NCBI RefSeq assembly: GCF_000733855.1
Contig: NZ_JPOJ01000001.1
Coordinates: forward strand, 3,613,001 to 3,677,000
Reading direction: 5' to 3'
Origin: Methylomicrobium agile
Lineage (GTDB): Bacteria > Pseudomonadota > Gammaproteobacteria > Methylococcales > Methylomonadaceae
Length of the DNA stretch: 64,000 bases
Positions 18,885 to 29,241 of this stretch are shown here, piece after piece. The position numbers and the translations under genes were made by a program. Every line of letters starts with the position of its first letter. Within the stretch, counting starts at the first letter, position 1. A model generated the notes under the pieces. That model saw nothing but the letters and a program-made list of their open reading frames with translations, searched no databases and was not told the origin of the DNA.

Positions 18885-19377
18885 TATCGATTCCTCCCAA
18901 AAAATTAAATAGTCGGACCTTGTTTCGCCGAAAAAACACATTCCGGAGAAATTCAATCCGATGAAGCGGGCAAAAAGATCATACAACGGTAAATCTATGA
19001 AAGCGACAATTTCTGGATATTGAACACTAAGAAATGGTTCGGCTGGAGATAGCGTCAATTCCCAGACAGGCCTTGCAGGTTCCCGATACAGGATGGCGGT
19101 AAGGATTTACTCCTCAGTCGAGTCCGCGAGGCGATATTTCGTAACGGTTTATTTTGTTTGTTTTTTAAGTTCTAAAGCATATTCTAAGGGGTATTTTCCA
19201 AAAGTAAAGAGGGAGGCCCGCCCGATAACTTCCCGAAATGAACAACGGTTATCTGCATAAAATCACACCGCCCGAGTGCCGGTCGGTTTTCGCCGAATCC
19301 TGCAGCGGTGGCGTGTTTAGGCGCTTTTGTTGCAGGACCGATCCTTCGTCCAACTTTATCGAATGCCGGTCATTTGT
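18885..19377. other. Intergenic region without recognisable gene
   Basis: About 490 bp between the TIGR04073-type gene and the end of dabB. It is relatively A/T-rich around 19140-19210. Short frames on both strands show no coding character, and I see no repeat, RNA gene or clear terminator. Confidence 0.4.
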
Positions 19378-21282
19378 TCAATTCCACAGGCCGCCCCGCC
19401 CCATGCATAAGCGCAGGAAAATGCGTGCGGCCGCGATTCCGTTCACGACGAACGAGAAGGCGATCAGCGCCGCAAACCAGGGGTGCTGGCTGCTGGCGTG
19501 ATAGAGCAGCAGGTCTTCGCCAATGAAGGCCGGGGTAATCGGAAAACCGACGAGACCCAGGAAACTGATGAACAGCAACAGCGACAGCCTGGGTTTGGTC
19601 TCCGCCATTGCCCGGTAGGCGAACGGCGTTTCCTTGAAATTTTCCGCTTTCAACAGCAGGTGCAATGCTGCAATGCCGAGCAGCCAGGCCGGGATGATGC
19701 CGGTCAGGAATACGACCGCATCGTCCCAGGCCGAGTTGACGATGAACCAGACCGCGATGCAGGCGAAGAAATAACTGAGCGCAATGTCGTTCCAGGTTCT
19801 GAAAGGGCTGTGCTTCTGGCTGAAGCCGCCCAATGTCGCAAGCACCATCGATACCAGGGCCGGTACCGCCAGGTATTTGTGATGCATCAATTCCGCGTTG
19901 GCCACGAATATGAACAGGCCGAAGATGACCAGCGCGGTTGCGCCTTTGATCCAGGGGCTCACCGCGTTCACCGCCGCGCCGATTTTTTTCAGCGGATCCC
20001 AGAGCAAAGACCGCATCAACCATTCGAGATTGCATTCCTGCAACGAAAAGACATACAAGGTATTGCGCAGCACTTCCGGCAGGCTGTCGCGGACCGATAC
20101 GGGCAATCTGTCGCGCAATGAATCAGTTTTGATTGAGAATTGGGTATCCGCGGAGCCTTCGACCCGCAAGAGATGCGCGACGATCGACGGCGAAACCAGC
20201 AGTTGATAACAGCGCAAGAACGCATTGCCGAGAAAATGCACCAGCACCAGCGTTTCCAGTCCCAAAGCCAGTTCCATGAACATGAAGCCGACCTGGGTGA
20301 TCGAGGCGTAGGCGATCTGGCCCTTGATGTTCGATTGGGTCTTTTCGGACAGGCTCGCGATACACACGGTCAGCAGGCCGATCAGAAACACCACGGCGCG
20401 GCTGAGAAAATGGTAGCTCCAGATCGGCATCGTGCGCAGCAGCAGGAAGACGCCGAGGTGCACCGACAAGGCGCCGTAAAAAATCGCGCTCGACGGCGTC
20501 GGTCCTTCCATCGCGCGCGGCAGCCAGAAGCAGAACGGGAATTGCGCCGATTTTCCGGAAGCGGCCATTACGATCAATAGCGACAGCAGGAGCAGGGCAG
20601 GGTAGCCGGCCGGCGGCATCGCCGCGCTTTCGAACAGGCTGGCGATCTGGCCGAAATGGTCGCTTTCATGGAACAGCATGTGCGTCATCCAGGCGCCGAG
20701 CAACAGGCCGATGTCGCAAAAACGGTAAACCGTGTAGGCGCGCAGCGCATTGCGGACCGGTTGCGGGCGGTGGCGGTAGAACGCGATCAGCAGGAAGGAC
20801 GAGACGCCCACGATTTCCCATCCCGCGAACAGCATGTCGATCGAACCGGACAGAATGACCATGATCAGGCCGAACACGAACGCGAAAATGGTCAGGAAAA
20901 AACGTTTATAGCCGGCTTCCCGGTGCAGGTAATATTGGCAATAGCGAATGATGATCGAAAAAATGATCCAGATGCAGAACAGGTAAGCCGCCCCAACCTT
21001 GTCGAGATAAAACAGGACCGGAAACCGGTAATCGTCCTTCGAATACAGTGTGAAGGCTTCATATTCGTAGCGGGGAAAACCTGCCAGCGCCCAAACGGTC
21101 AGCAGGGCGGCGATGCTGATGCCCAGCGCCGCCCCGAACAGGGAGCTGACCGTGGAGATTCTTTTCTCGCCGGCGCTCCAGTAACTGAATTCGGAGAATT
21201 TTTTCGTATCCTTGGGCGTCAGGAAGATCGCGATGAAACCCAGCAGGGGCATTAATTGACAGGCCAGAAGCAAACTGTTCAT
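19378..21282 (-). CDS. dabB: DabB-type proton channel subunit (NuoL-like), DAB locus 1
   Basis: A 634-residue polytopic protein of the NuoL/MrpA family (PF00361). Key proton-path residues are kept: the TM5 glutamate E156 in GWEIVGVSSFLL and the TM7 lysine K244 in SGKSAQFPFCFWLPRAMEGPTP. After this the usual His-Ala-Ala of complex I is replaced by SSAIFYGALSVHLG, as in DabB proteins. In DAB systems DabB pairs with DabA to couple ion flow to CO2 hydration, giving cytoplasmic bicarbonate (family knowledge). The ATG at 21282 overlaps the dabA stop (ATGA). No other complex I gene is nearby, which rules out a respiratory NADH dehydrogenase. Confidence 0.9.
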   Translation of the reverse strand: MNSLLLACQLMPLLGFIAIFLTPKDTKKFSEFSYWSAGEKRISTVSSLFGAALGISIAALLTVWALAGFPRYEYEAFTLYSKDDYRFPVLFYLDKVGAAYLFCIWIIFSIIIRYCQYYLHREAGYKRFFLTIFAFVFGLIMVILSGSIDMLFAGWEIVGVSSFLLIAFYRHRPQPVRNALRAYTVYRFCDIGLLLGAWMTHMLFHESDHFGQIASLFESAAMPPAGYPALLLLSLLIVMAASGKSAQFPFCFWLPRAMEGPTPSSAIFYGALSVHLGVFLLLRTMPIWSYHFLSRAVVFLIGLLTVCIASLSEKTQSNIKGQIAYASITQVGFMFMELALGLETLVLVHFLGNAFLRCYQLLVSPSIVAHLLRVEGSADTQFSIKTDSLRDRLPVSVRDSLPEVLRNTLYVFSLQECNLEWLMRSLLWDPLKKIGAAVNAVSPWIKGATALVIFGLFIFVANAELMHHKYLAVPALVSMVLATLGGFSQKHSPFRTWNDIALSYFFACIAVWFIVNSAWDDAVVFLTGIIPAWLLGIAALHLLLKAENFKETPFAYRAMAETKPRLSLLLFISFLGLVGFPITPAFIGEDLLLYHASSQHPWFAALIAFSFVVNGIAAARIFLRLCMGRGGLWN

Positions 21283-23903
21283 GACGGGCTCCGCATTGTC
21301 TGCAACAGATGGACTGGGACGGTTTGGATCTTGCCGGCAAAAGCGGCTTCCGAACAGTCCGCTTCGGGCGTCGGAGGCATGCCGGCCAGATCGACGGATT
21401 GCCATTTTGGGTTAGAGTAAAAATAAACGGCGCGTCCGGACGGCTCGAAGCAGGCCAGCCTGATCCAGTCGTGGTCGAACCATTCCCGAGCCTCGCCGAT
21501 TTTCGCTAAGGATTTATCGATAATCTCTCGGGATTGCTCGATCACGATCAGCAGGCGCGCCGGTTCGTGCACTTCGATCATCTGATTCGGCAGTCCGGTG
21601 CGCAGATCGCCTTCGACGCCGTTGGCGACGCCGAGCAGTCCGATTACGTTATGAGGCAGTTTGCTGCCCGCGCCGTACACCGAATTATCGATCCGCGAGA
21701 ACAGGTATTCCAGATTGATGCCGCCGCAGACCGGCACGATGGCGCTCAGGATTCTGGCCAGGATGGCGCCTTGCGGATCGCTTTCCGGATCGTAGGAATG
21801 CAGGAAGGCGCGCCGGTCCATGTAGAGGTTGCGGGTCAGCGCCCGTTTTCCGACGATGCAATACAGGTTGTTCGAATGATTGTATTCGGGCCGGGGTTCG
21901 AAGATGGAGTCGGCGCGTCCTTTGACGTGGGCGTGCGCGGCTTCCGGGTCGCGATTCTGCGGTCCCAGTTCGAACCAGCGGCAGCGTTCGAGCGCATTCA
22001 GTTCAAGCGCGCGCCGCATCGTTTCCTTGAAGGTTTCCAGTTCCGGCGACGGCTGCGCTTCGAGCAGATGCTCGTCGAAATAGGCGATTTCGTCCCGGCT
22101 GGTATTGTGCATCGCCGCAATAAAGCGGGTCGCCTGCGGGATATCGATGCCGCGCTCCCGGAGCAGCGCGCGTACCGGCTCGAGGTTGGCCATCCGGGCG
22201 AAGGCGCGCGCATTCGGCGCGCCGGGCTTGCCGGAGCAGGCGCCGCAGTCGTAGGCGGCGAAATGCGGATTGTTCGCGCTGCTGGAGCCGTGAGCCACGA
22301 CGACGATCCAGGGTGCGAAATTGCGGGTCAGGCCGATATTGCGCAGCAGCCCCTCAATGCGGTCCGCCATTTCGGTAAAGGAAAATCCGAGCATGCGTCC
22401 GTCCTCGGTGGGCAGGTCGCTTTCACGCAGAAGATGCAGGTGCGTGTGCGCTTCGACTTCGCTCAACTTATTGATATAAGGTAATTTCCCACCCGGACGG
22501 AACACATTCCACATCAAACGGATCGCGTAGCCGATCCCGAGCGTCTGGGTGTAGATCCAGCCTCTGAACAGGGATTGCGGTTTGATATGGAGATCTTTCA
22601 ACTTTTTTCCTTTCTTGTTTTTCCCCGGTTTATGGGTCAGGCTGGATTCGCGGACGATGTGTTTCGGATGGATAACCGCCGGGCACTGGGCGACGGGAAA
22701 CGTGTCGTCCAGCCCTTGAAACAGAATGTCGATGCCGAAAAAGCCGGCCGCGCCGAAGGTTTCGACAGCGGGGTTCAACTCTTCGAGATGACGCCGCAGG
22801 GAGCCTTCGCGGTCGTCCAGGCAGAACAGGGCCTGAACTTGCGGAGTGCGGGGCTCGTTGCGGTTCCGGTCGATATCGGCGGACGCCGCGATTGCCTTGA
22901 GCAGTTCGGCATGCAGCGTCCATTCCATCGCTTCGTGCCAGACCTTCAACCGAAGCGGCACTTTCGGCTTATATCCGGGTTCCGTAAGCAACGGTGCTGT
23001 TTGGGAATCGGGTACGGCGGCGACCGTGCTGAACTGACGGCCTTTTTTCAGATTGAGAAAGGCCAACTCGCAGGCGAGCTCGCACGCGATCGTTTCTTTC
23101 AACGATAGGGTCCGCCGCGCCAGCAGCATCTGCGGATTCTGTTCCACGAGGCGCACCATGCCGGACCAGCCCGGATGCGCCAGCAGCATTTCGAGCAGAT
23201 ATTGTTCGTAGAGCCGTTCGTCGCCGACGATTTTTTCGAGGCAGGCCAGAATGACCCGGTCCGGCGTTTCGAGCAGCAGCGCGCGCACCTCCGGTTCATG
23301 GAACGGGTATAGCGGCAGCAGACTGTTATGCACCAGCCGCCAGAGACAGTCCCAAAATCGCTCGCCGTTCTGCGGCAGGCTCCAGCGGCTGATGCCCTGG
23401 TCCAAAAAATTGGCGAGCAGGCGGAATAAAACCGGATGCACCCGCGCGTCCAAGTCTATTTCAAGGCGGTTCAGCCAGGAGCGGCGGATGCCGTGGTTGG
23501 CCATCGACACGGGCGGATAGTGGCTGCGGTTGTCCTCGATGAACAAGGAGCCGCGGAATTTTTCCGCGTCCTCGATATCGGCTGCCGCTTGTCCGATAGC
23601 CCATGAAATCGCCGCGTCGGTAATGCGTCCCTGCCGATAGCGTTTCTGGTAATCGGCCAGCGGCAAATAGCTGCGTGCGCCGAAAATCCCGGCCGCGAGC
23701 GCCACGCCTTCATGAAAGGCAAGGTGCTGAACCGAGTGAAGTGTATTGTGGTGAACGAAGTCTTTGATCGGCCCCTGGGTAGGAAGCCAGTGCGAGATAT
23801 GCTCGATGGACGCATCCGGATCGAATTTCGGCGCATTCAACGGTTCGGCAGGACTCGGATTATCCGTAACGGGTCTATATGATGCTGTATTTGGGGGCGT
23901 CAT
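21279..23903 (-). CDS. dabA: DabA inorganic carbon transporter subunit (DUF2309/UPF0753), locus 1
   Basis: This 874-residue soluble or peripheral protein belongs to the DabA family, which has a beta-carbonic-anhydrase-like zinc site. The expected ligands are visible: C361 and D363 in LFCLDDREGSLRRHL, H538 in VVAHGSSSANNP and C553 in YDCGACSG. The N-terminal IKDFVHHNTLHSVQHLAFHE and the C-terminal LYCIVGKRALTRNLYMDRRA and DLRTGLPNQMIEVHEPARLL are further family blocks. It is the first gene of the dabA-dabB pair and divergent from the second, larger locus. The start codon is the first ATG of the conserved frame; its ribosome-binding site is weak. Confidence 0.93.
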   Translation of the reverse strand: MTPPNTASYRPVTDNPSPAEPLNAPKFDPDASIEHISHWLPTQGPIKDFVHHNTLHSVQHLAFHEGVALAAGIFGARSYLPLADYQKRYRQGRITDAAISWAIGQAAADIEDAEKFRGSLFIEDNRSHYPPVSMANHGIRRSWLNRLEIDLDARVHPVLFRLLANFLDQGISRWSLPQNGERFWDCLWRLVHNSLLPLYPFHEPEVRALLLETPDRVILACLEKIVGDERLYEQYLLEMLLAHPGWSGMVRLVEQNPQMLLARRTLSLKETIACELACELAFLNLKKGRQFSTVAAVPDSQTAPLLTEPGYKPKVPLRLKVWHEAMEWTLHAELLKAIAASADIDRNRNEPRTPQVQALFCLDDREGSLRRHLEELNPAVETFGAAGFFGIDILFQGLDDTFPVAQCPAVIHPKHIVRESSLTHKPGKNKKGKKLKDLHIKPQSLFRGWIYTQTLGIGYAIRLMWNVFRPGGKLPYINKLSEVEAHTHLHLLRESDLPTEDGRMLGFSFTEMADRIEGLLRNIGLTRNFAPWIVVVAHGSSSANNPHFAAYDCGACSGKPGAPNARAFARMANLEPVRALLRERGIDIPQATRFIAAMHNTSRDEIAYFDEHLLEAQPSPELETFKETMRRALELNALERCRWFELGPQNRDPEAAHAHVKGRADSIFEPRPEYNHSNNLYCIVGKRALTRNLYMDRRAFLHSYDPESDPQGAILARILSAIVPVCGGINLEYLFSRIDNSVYGAGSKLPHNVIGLLGVANGVEGDLRTGLPNQMIEVHEPARLLIVIEQSREIIDKSLAKIGEAREWFDHDWIRLACFEPSGRAVYFYSNPKWQSVDLAGMPPTPEADCSEAAFAGKIQTVPVHLLQTMRSPS

Positions 23904-24467
23904 GAGAGATTAAAACTTGGAAATAAAAGATCGTGCAATCCGTAACAAGATTCTATATCAGGCGTTTACTTGGCTGGCGGAACAGCTTTTTCAACGCGTC
24001 CGCCTGAATCGAAACGGGCGATTCCGTTTCGTGCCGGGCATGCGGCCGCACGCCTCTCTTCAAGCGCCCACTCTTGTTACAAGGAACGTTTTTTATAACT
24101 GCTGCATATTTCATGCCGTAACTCAAGCATTTGTTTTTGCTTGATAATAAATTGAGGTGGACATCCAAAGAGGGTCAAAAAAACCATCTTTAGGTGGATT
24201 TGAACTGATTTGACCCGGTTTATCGGGTAAAATGCGACCTTTTCATTTCGATTACCCGAAGTTTCAAAGGGATGCGACGAATTTCGGAAGGCTTGCTTGT
24301 TGCACGCCGTTTGCTGCAAGATCGAGTATAATGGCCGGCAATTTTTAATTTAGTATCGAATCGATATTTAAGCGGGCGCCGTTTCCGGATTTGCAGCCGA
24401 TGGTTCCGCCGGTTTTGTTTGCCGATATGACTCGGAACTTGCATTGCTTAGCATATAGAATCAGCAC
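23904..24467. promoter_or_regulatory. Divergent promoter region of the two DAB loci
   Basis: The 564-bp spacer separates two oppositely directed DAB operons and must contain both promoters. An exact inverted repeat, TCGGGTAA (24223-24230) and TTACCCGA (24252-24259), lies in its centre with 21 bases between arms, a size compatible with a dimeric or tetrameric regulator site. No regulator gene is adjacent. Small frames on either strand are not convincing. The function is inferred from position only. Confidence 0.4.
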
Positions 24468-25931
24468 ATGGGAATACTCAGTACTTTACTCTGGACGCCG
24501 GCGCTGGGGGCTTTTTTGCTCGCGGTGGCGCCGGGCGGCAATGCGTTTTTCATTCGGCTGATCGCGCAGACGTTCTCTCTGTTGACTCTGGTTTTCGCCT
24601 GCCGGTTGCTGGGGACTTTCGATCCGACTCAGGCACAACTCCAGTTCAGGGAGTTTTTCGTCGTGAATCCCGATGTCGGCAGCGCGTATTCCCTGGGAGT
24701 CGACGGTCTTTCGATGCCGATGGTATTGATGGCCGCGCTGCTGACTTTTTGCGCGCTGCTCGCTTCCCATGCGATCACCAACGGCGTCAAGGGCTATTAT
24801 TTCTGCATGTTGCTGCTCGAGTTCGGCATGCTCGGCGTTTTTCTCTCTCAGGATTGGGCATTGTTCTACGTTTTCTGGGAAGTCACCCTGATTCCGCTGT
24901 TCTTTCTGATCGGCCGCTGGGGCGGCAAGCGCCGCCATGCGGCCAGCCTGAATTTCGTGCTGTACACGATGGGCGGGTCGATTTTCATGCTGATCAGTCT
25001 GCTGGCAATCAGCCAGTACGATCTCGACTACGGCGGCTCGCTGATGGCTTCACTGAGCCAGTCCACGTATTCGATGTCCAAAACCGAGCAGATTCTGGTC
25101 CTGCTCGGCCTGATCATCGGCTTCGGCGTCAAAATGCCGATCTTCCCGCTGCACGGCTGGCTGCCCCTGGCGCATGTCGAAGCGCCGAGTCCGGTCAGTA
25201 TCCTGCTGTCCGGCATTTTATTGAAGATGGGCGCCTACGGCCTGCTCAGGTCGATCGCCATGCTGCCCCAGGCGGCGCAGTTTTTTCAGTCCGCGCTGAT
25301 GATTCTGGGGCTGATCGCAATGATCTACGGCGGTTTGCTGGCCTGGCGGCAGACCGATCTGAAGGCGATGGTCGCTTATTCCTCCATCAGCCACATGGGC
25401 ATCGTCCTGTTGGGCATCGCGACACTGAACGAGACCGGCATGACCGGCGCGATCCTGCAAATGACCGCCCACGGTTTCATCGCGGCGGCGCTATTTTTGC
25501 TGGTCGGCCTGCTGTATGAAAGAACCCATACCCGTAATGTCCGGCATTACAGTTCCCTGATTCAGGTGACGCCCCGTTTCGCGGTGTTCACGACCCTGGC
25601 CCTGTTTGCGGCGATGGGGCTGCCGGGGACGGTCGGCTTCATCGCCGAATTTCACGCGCTGGCCGGCGGCTTTCAACAGTGGGGCGGCTGGATGGTCCTG
25701 TTCAGCCTCGCCGTCTTATTGAGCGCTTCATACGCGATAAGAACCGTCGGCTTGTTGTTTACCGGGCCGGTCAAGGCCGAGATGCAGCAGGTAGGGGATC
25801 TGACGCTGTCCGAGATGTTCACGGCCGGGATGCTGGTTGGCGGCATCATCCTATTGGGCCTCATGCCGCAGCCGTTGATCGCTTTATCCGAGGCGACCGT
25901 TTCCCACCTTCATTCACTGGTGTCGCCCTAG
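24468..25931 (+). CDS. NuoM-like proton-conducting subunit, first gene of DAB locus 2
   Basis: A 487-residue membrane protein with about 14 transmembrane segments. It keeps the antiporter-module residues: E138 in VFWEVTLIPLFFLIG, K222 in GFGVKMPIFPLHGWL, and K253 in LLKMGAYGLLR, with the full EAPSPVSILLSGILLK block typical of NuoM/NdhD. It is therefore the most complex-I-like of the modules here. No NuoA-K or NADH-binding genes are nearby; the next gene, 8 bp on, is a long dabA. It probably contributes ion translocation to the expanded DAB complex. Alternative: part of a stand-alone Mrp-like antiporter. Confidence 0.88.
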   Translation: MGILSTLLWTPALGAFLLAVAPGGNAFFIRLIAQTFSLLTLVFACRLLGTFDPTQAQLQFREFFVVNPDVGSAYSLGVDGLSMPMVLMAALLTFCALLASHAITNGVKGYYFCMLLLEFGMLGVFLSQDWALFYVFWEVTLIPLFFLIGRWGGKRRHAASLNFVLYTMGGSIFMLISLLAISQYDLDYGGSLMASLSQSTYSMSKTEQILVLLGLIIGFGVKMPIFPLHGWLPLAHVEAPSPVSILLSGILLKMGAYGLLRSIAMLPQAAQFFQSALMILGLIAMIYGGLLAWRQTDLKAMVAYSSISHMGIVLLGIATLNETGMTGAILQMTAHGFIAAALFLLVGLLYERTHTRNVRHYSSLIQVTPRFAVFTTLALFAAMGLPGTVGFIAEFHALAGGFQQWGGWMVLFSLAVLLSASYAIRTVGLLFTGPVKAEMQQVGDLTLSEMFTAGMLVGGIILLGLMPQPLIALSEATVSHLHSLVSP

Positions 25932-25939
25932 GGTTTTTC

Positions 25940-28900
25940 ATGCAGGAATTATCGATATCAGCAGAAACCCGCGCGGGCTCCGGCAATGCGGTCCTGCGCG
26001 ACGAAATCGCCCGCATCCTGCTTGAACTGGATCATGTATTGCCGGGGCAGGCGCCGATTCTCGACTTCGTGCATCACAATACCCTGCACGGCTATCAGCA
26101 TCTGCCTTTCGAAGAAGCACTGGCGGAAACGGAGCGGGTGACCGGAATCGGCGGCTATCAGCCCGAGAGCGAATTCCGCGCCTGTTACCGGCAAGGCCGG
26201 ATCGGCGACGTCGATCTGGCCGCCGGACTCCGGCATTACGTCGACTTCAACCTCGACGATACCGTCTGTGCGGTACGGGGCAAAACCATCCGCCGCGAGG
26301 ATGTTTACCGGGTTGCGCTGCTGTTCGATCTGGAGCCGATTACCGAAAGCCGGTTGAACTGGAATATTACCGAGCTGGAAGCATTGGACAAGGTTCAACC
26401 GGACGTGCCGGAAACGGTGAAAACCGCACTGCTGGGCAAACGGGCGACTTCCCTCGACGAAAAGAACCGGGTCCGTTCGCTCTGGAGCGGCATATTGGAC
26501 AAGCTGGGGCTGGACCAAACCGTTCCGCATCCCGAAAATCTGTTCGACTTGTCTCCGGAACAGGCCGAGGAATGGATCAATCGGGCGGTGCAGGCGCAGC
26601 CGGACGGCAGCCTGACTCTGCACGAAATGATGCGGGCGGAAGCCGGTGCGGCATTGACCCGATTCACGACCGAAATCGGCGACAGACTGACGCTGGGCGG
26701 ATTCATTCGGGCGATCACCGGCGTCGACGCCTTCGAAACAGTCAAACCGGAACTGATCCGGATCTGCGCCTCCGCGCTGGACGAAGGCATGGCGCCCTGG
26801 CAATTGCCGGAGCGCGATACCCTGGGGTTGTATGCCGGCTGGCGCAGCATGTTCCGGTGCGATGTGAATCCGGTTTTTCTCGAACTGCCCGACTGGTCCG
26901 AGCTGGTGGACGGGCTTCCCGAAGATCCGGTGGAGGCGGTCATCGGGCAGTTGACCTATCTTGGCCTGCCGCAGGCCAAATGGGCCGGCTACTTGCGGCG
27001 ATTGGCGCTGGAGCTGCCGGGCTGGTCGGGCATGATCAACTGGCGGCGGCATCATCCCGGTTACCACACGGATCGTCCTGCGGCCGTCGACCTTGCCGAT
27101 TTTCTGGCGATCCGGCTGATCTACGATCGTCTCTGGCTCGGCCAGATTTGCCGGGACGTATGGAAAATCGAAGCGAAGCTCCCGGCGATCGAAAATTATT
27201 TTCGCAAGAATCTTTCCGAATTGATGGTGCGGGAAGCCTTATATAAAGGCGAATTACCGGAGTTCCTGGCGCAAAAAACCAAGACCTTGATTCTGCGCGC
27301 CCGCTCCGAGCGCTATTTCAAACCCGAGTGGCAGGCGCTTTCCGATCAGATCCGCACCTGGCAATTGAGCCCGCTGTGCCGCCATGAAAACCGCCATTGC
27401 CACTGGAGCAGCGGCTGGCGCTTGTTCCGGCTGTGCCAGCATTTGGGCATCGACGCCGAGGCGGTCGGCGCGATGTCGCGGAACGATCTGGAGATTCTGC
27501 TGAAGCAGCTGGATGCGTTTAAGCCGGCCCGGCGCGGCAAGGTCTGGCTGGCTGCCTACGAGCGGAATTACCGCGACAAGCTGCTGCAAGCGATAACCGT
27601 CAATCGGGGGCGCGGGCTTTCGGCCGGCCACGGGCGGCAACCAGAAGCGCAACTGGTTTTTTGCATGGACGAGCGCGAGGAAAGTTTCCGGCGGCATCTC
27701 GAAGAGCTGAACCCCGCTGTCGAAACCTTCGGGGCGGCCGGCTTTTTCGGGATTCCGATGTATTACAAAGGGCTCGATGACGCGCATACGACGCCTCTGT
27801 GCCCGGTCGCGGTCACGCCCGCCCATCTGGTCGAGGAAGTGGTAAGGCCCGGCGCCGAGCAAATCCTGGGCAGGCATCGGCGGGGGCATAAGCTGTTCGG
27901 AGGGCTCGCTTATCTGATTCACCACCGTTTGCGCAGCGACCCGTTATCGGCGTATTTCACGACCGTTCTGGCGGCGCCGTTCATCCTGCTCGGATTGCTC
28001 GGCGACACGTTGCTGCCCGGTTTCAGATTCCGGTTCAAGCAGAGATTGTCCCGTGCCCTCGATCCCGAAATGCCCACCGCGCTGCGTTTTACCGGCACCG
28101 CAGATTCTGCAACGGCGCAGCCGAAGATCGGATTCGGCGATGCCGAGCAGGCCGACCGGATCGAAAACCTGCTCAGGACGCTCGGGCTGACCCAGGGCTT
28201 CGCGCCGCTGGTCTGCATGATCGCGCACGGTTCGACCAGTTTGAACAATCCGCACGAGGCGGCCCACGATTGCGGCGCCTGCGGAGGGCGGCGGGGAGGC
28301 CCGAACGCGCGCGTCTTCGCGGCGATGGCGAACCGTCCGGAAGTGCGGAAGCTTTTGGCTGAACGCGGCATCGCGATTCCGGCGTCATGCCGGTTCGTCG
28401 GCGCGCAGCACGATACCTGCAGCGACGCGATCACTTGGTACGATCTGGACACGCTGCCTCAATCCTGGCATGGACCGTTCGCTGCTCTCCGCCAATCTCT
28501 CCATGAAGCGCAGCGTCTTTCCGCGCATGAGCGCTGTCGCCGCTTTTTGCCTGCGGAAGCATTGCCGACGCCGAAACAGGCCTTTGCCCATGTGCAGCGG
28601 CGCGCTTCGGACTTGAGCCAGGTGCGCCCCGAGTTCGGCCATGCCGGCAACGCGGCGGCGGTGATCGGCCGACGCCAGCTGACGCGCGGGCTGTTTTTGG
28701 ACCGGCGCGTCTTCCTGATTTCCTACGATCCCGCTCAGGACCCCGACGGGCGCGTCGTCGAGAACATTTTGCTGACCGCGGGGCCGGTCGGCGCCGGCAT
28801 CAATCTGGAATATTATTTCTCGACCGTCGATAACGACCGTTTCGGCTGCGGCACCAAGATTCCGCACAACCTGACAGGGCTTTTCGGGGTGATGGAAGGG

Positions 28901-29239
28901 ACCGGCAGCGATTTGCGTACCGGCCTGCCCAGGCAGATGATCGAAATTCACGAGGCGATGCGCCTGCAGGTGATCGTCGAAGCCAAAACGGCCGTGCTCG
29001 AGCGGATTTATCAGCGCCAGGAGGCGCTGCGCGAATTGATCGCCAACGGCTGGCTGCATTTGATTGCGATCGATCCGGAAAGCGGAGACGTCTTCCTGTT
29101 CGATCGCGACAGAGGATTCGTGCGCTGGCAAGGAGACGGAACGCTGCCGGCCGCCGTCGAAAATTCGCAGGCCGCTTACCGCGGCCGAACCGGACCGGTT
29201 GCGCCGGTGCTGCTCCGGCCCGTAACCACCGGAGCCTGA
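25940..29239 (+). CDS. dabA: Long DabA-type protein (DUF2309), DAB locus 2
   Basis: At 1,099 residues this is about 225 longer than the locus 1 DabA. Zinc-site motifs are intact: C575 and D577 in LVFCMDEREESFRRHL, H763 in CMIAHGSTSLNNP and C778 in HDCGACGG. The block RRHLEELNPAVETFGAAGFF is nearly identical to the locus 1 protein, whereas the rest differs widely, so the two are paralogues of different subfamilies. The extra length lies mainly in the N-terminal half, before the first zinc motif (about residues 100-560). The ATG at 25940 is used; the open frame continues upstream inside the NuoM-like gene but is a shadow. The following gene begins two bases after the stop. Confidence 0.92.
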   Translation: MQELSISAETRAGSGNAVLRDEIARILLELDHVLPGQAPILDFVHHNTLHGYQHLPFEEALAETERVTGIGGYQPESEFRACYRQGRIGDVDLAAGLRHYVDFNLDDTVCAVRGKTIRREDVYRVALLFDLEPITESRLNWNITELEALDKVQPDVPETVKTALLGKRATSLDEKNRVRSLWSGILDKLGLDQTVPHPENLFDLSPEQAEEWINRAVQAQPDGSLTLHEMMRAEAGAALTRFTTEIGDRLTLGGFIRAITGVDAFETVKPELIRICASALDEGMAPWQLPERDTLGLYAGWRSMFRCDVNPVFLELPDWSELVDGLPEDPVEAVIGQLTYLGLPQAKWAGYLRRLALELPGWSGMINWRRHHPGYHTDRPAAVDLADFLAIRLIYDRLWLGQICRDVWKIEAKLPAIENYFRKNLSELMVREALYKGELPEFLAQKTKTLILRARSERYFKPEWQALSDQIRTWQLSPLCRHENRHCHWSSGWRLFRLCQHLGIDAEAVGAMSRNDLEILLKQLDAFKPARRGKVWLAAYERNYRDKLLQAITVNRGRGLSAGHGRQPEAQLVFCMDEREESFRRHLEELNPAVETFGAAGFFGIPMYYKGLDDAHTTPLCPVAVTPAHLVEEVVRPGAEQILGRHRRGHKLFGGLAYLIHHRLRSDPLSAYFTTVLAAPFILLGLLGDTLLPGFRFRFKQRLSRALDPEMPTALRFTGTADSATAQPKIGFGDAEQADRIENLLRTLGLTQGFAPLVCMIAHGSTSLNNPHEAAHDCGACGGRRGGPNARVFAAMANRPEVRKLLAERGIAIPASCRFVGAQHDTCSDAITWYDLDTLPQSWHGPFAALRQSLHEAQRLSAHERCRRFLPAEALPTPKQAFAHVQRRASDLSQVRPEFGHAGNAAAVIGRRQLTRGLFLDRRVFLISYDPAQDPDGRVVENILLTAGPVGAGINLEYYFSTVDNDRFGCGTKIPHNLTGLFGVMEGTGSDLRTGLPRQMIEIHEAMRLQVIVEAKTAVLERIYQRQEALRELIANGWLHLIAIDPESGDVFLFDRDRGFVRWQGDGTLPAAVENSQAAYRGRTGPVAPVLLRPVTTGA

Positions 29240-29241
29240 GC

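Noticed and set aside
25679-25939. Upstream extension of the long dabA to 1,186 codons
   Set aside because: The extra 87 codons overlap the end of the NuoM-like gene in another frame and lack similarity to DabA; the ATG at 25940 follows that stop by 8 bp.
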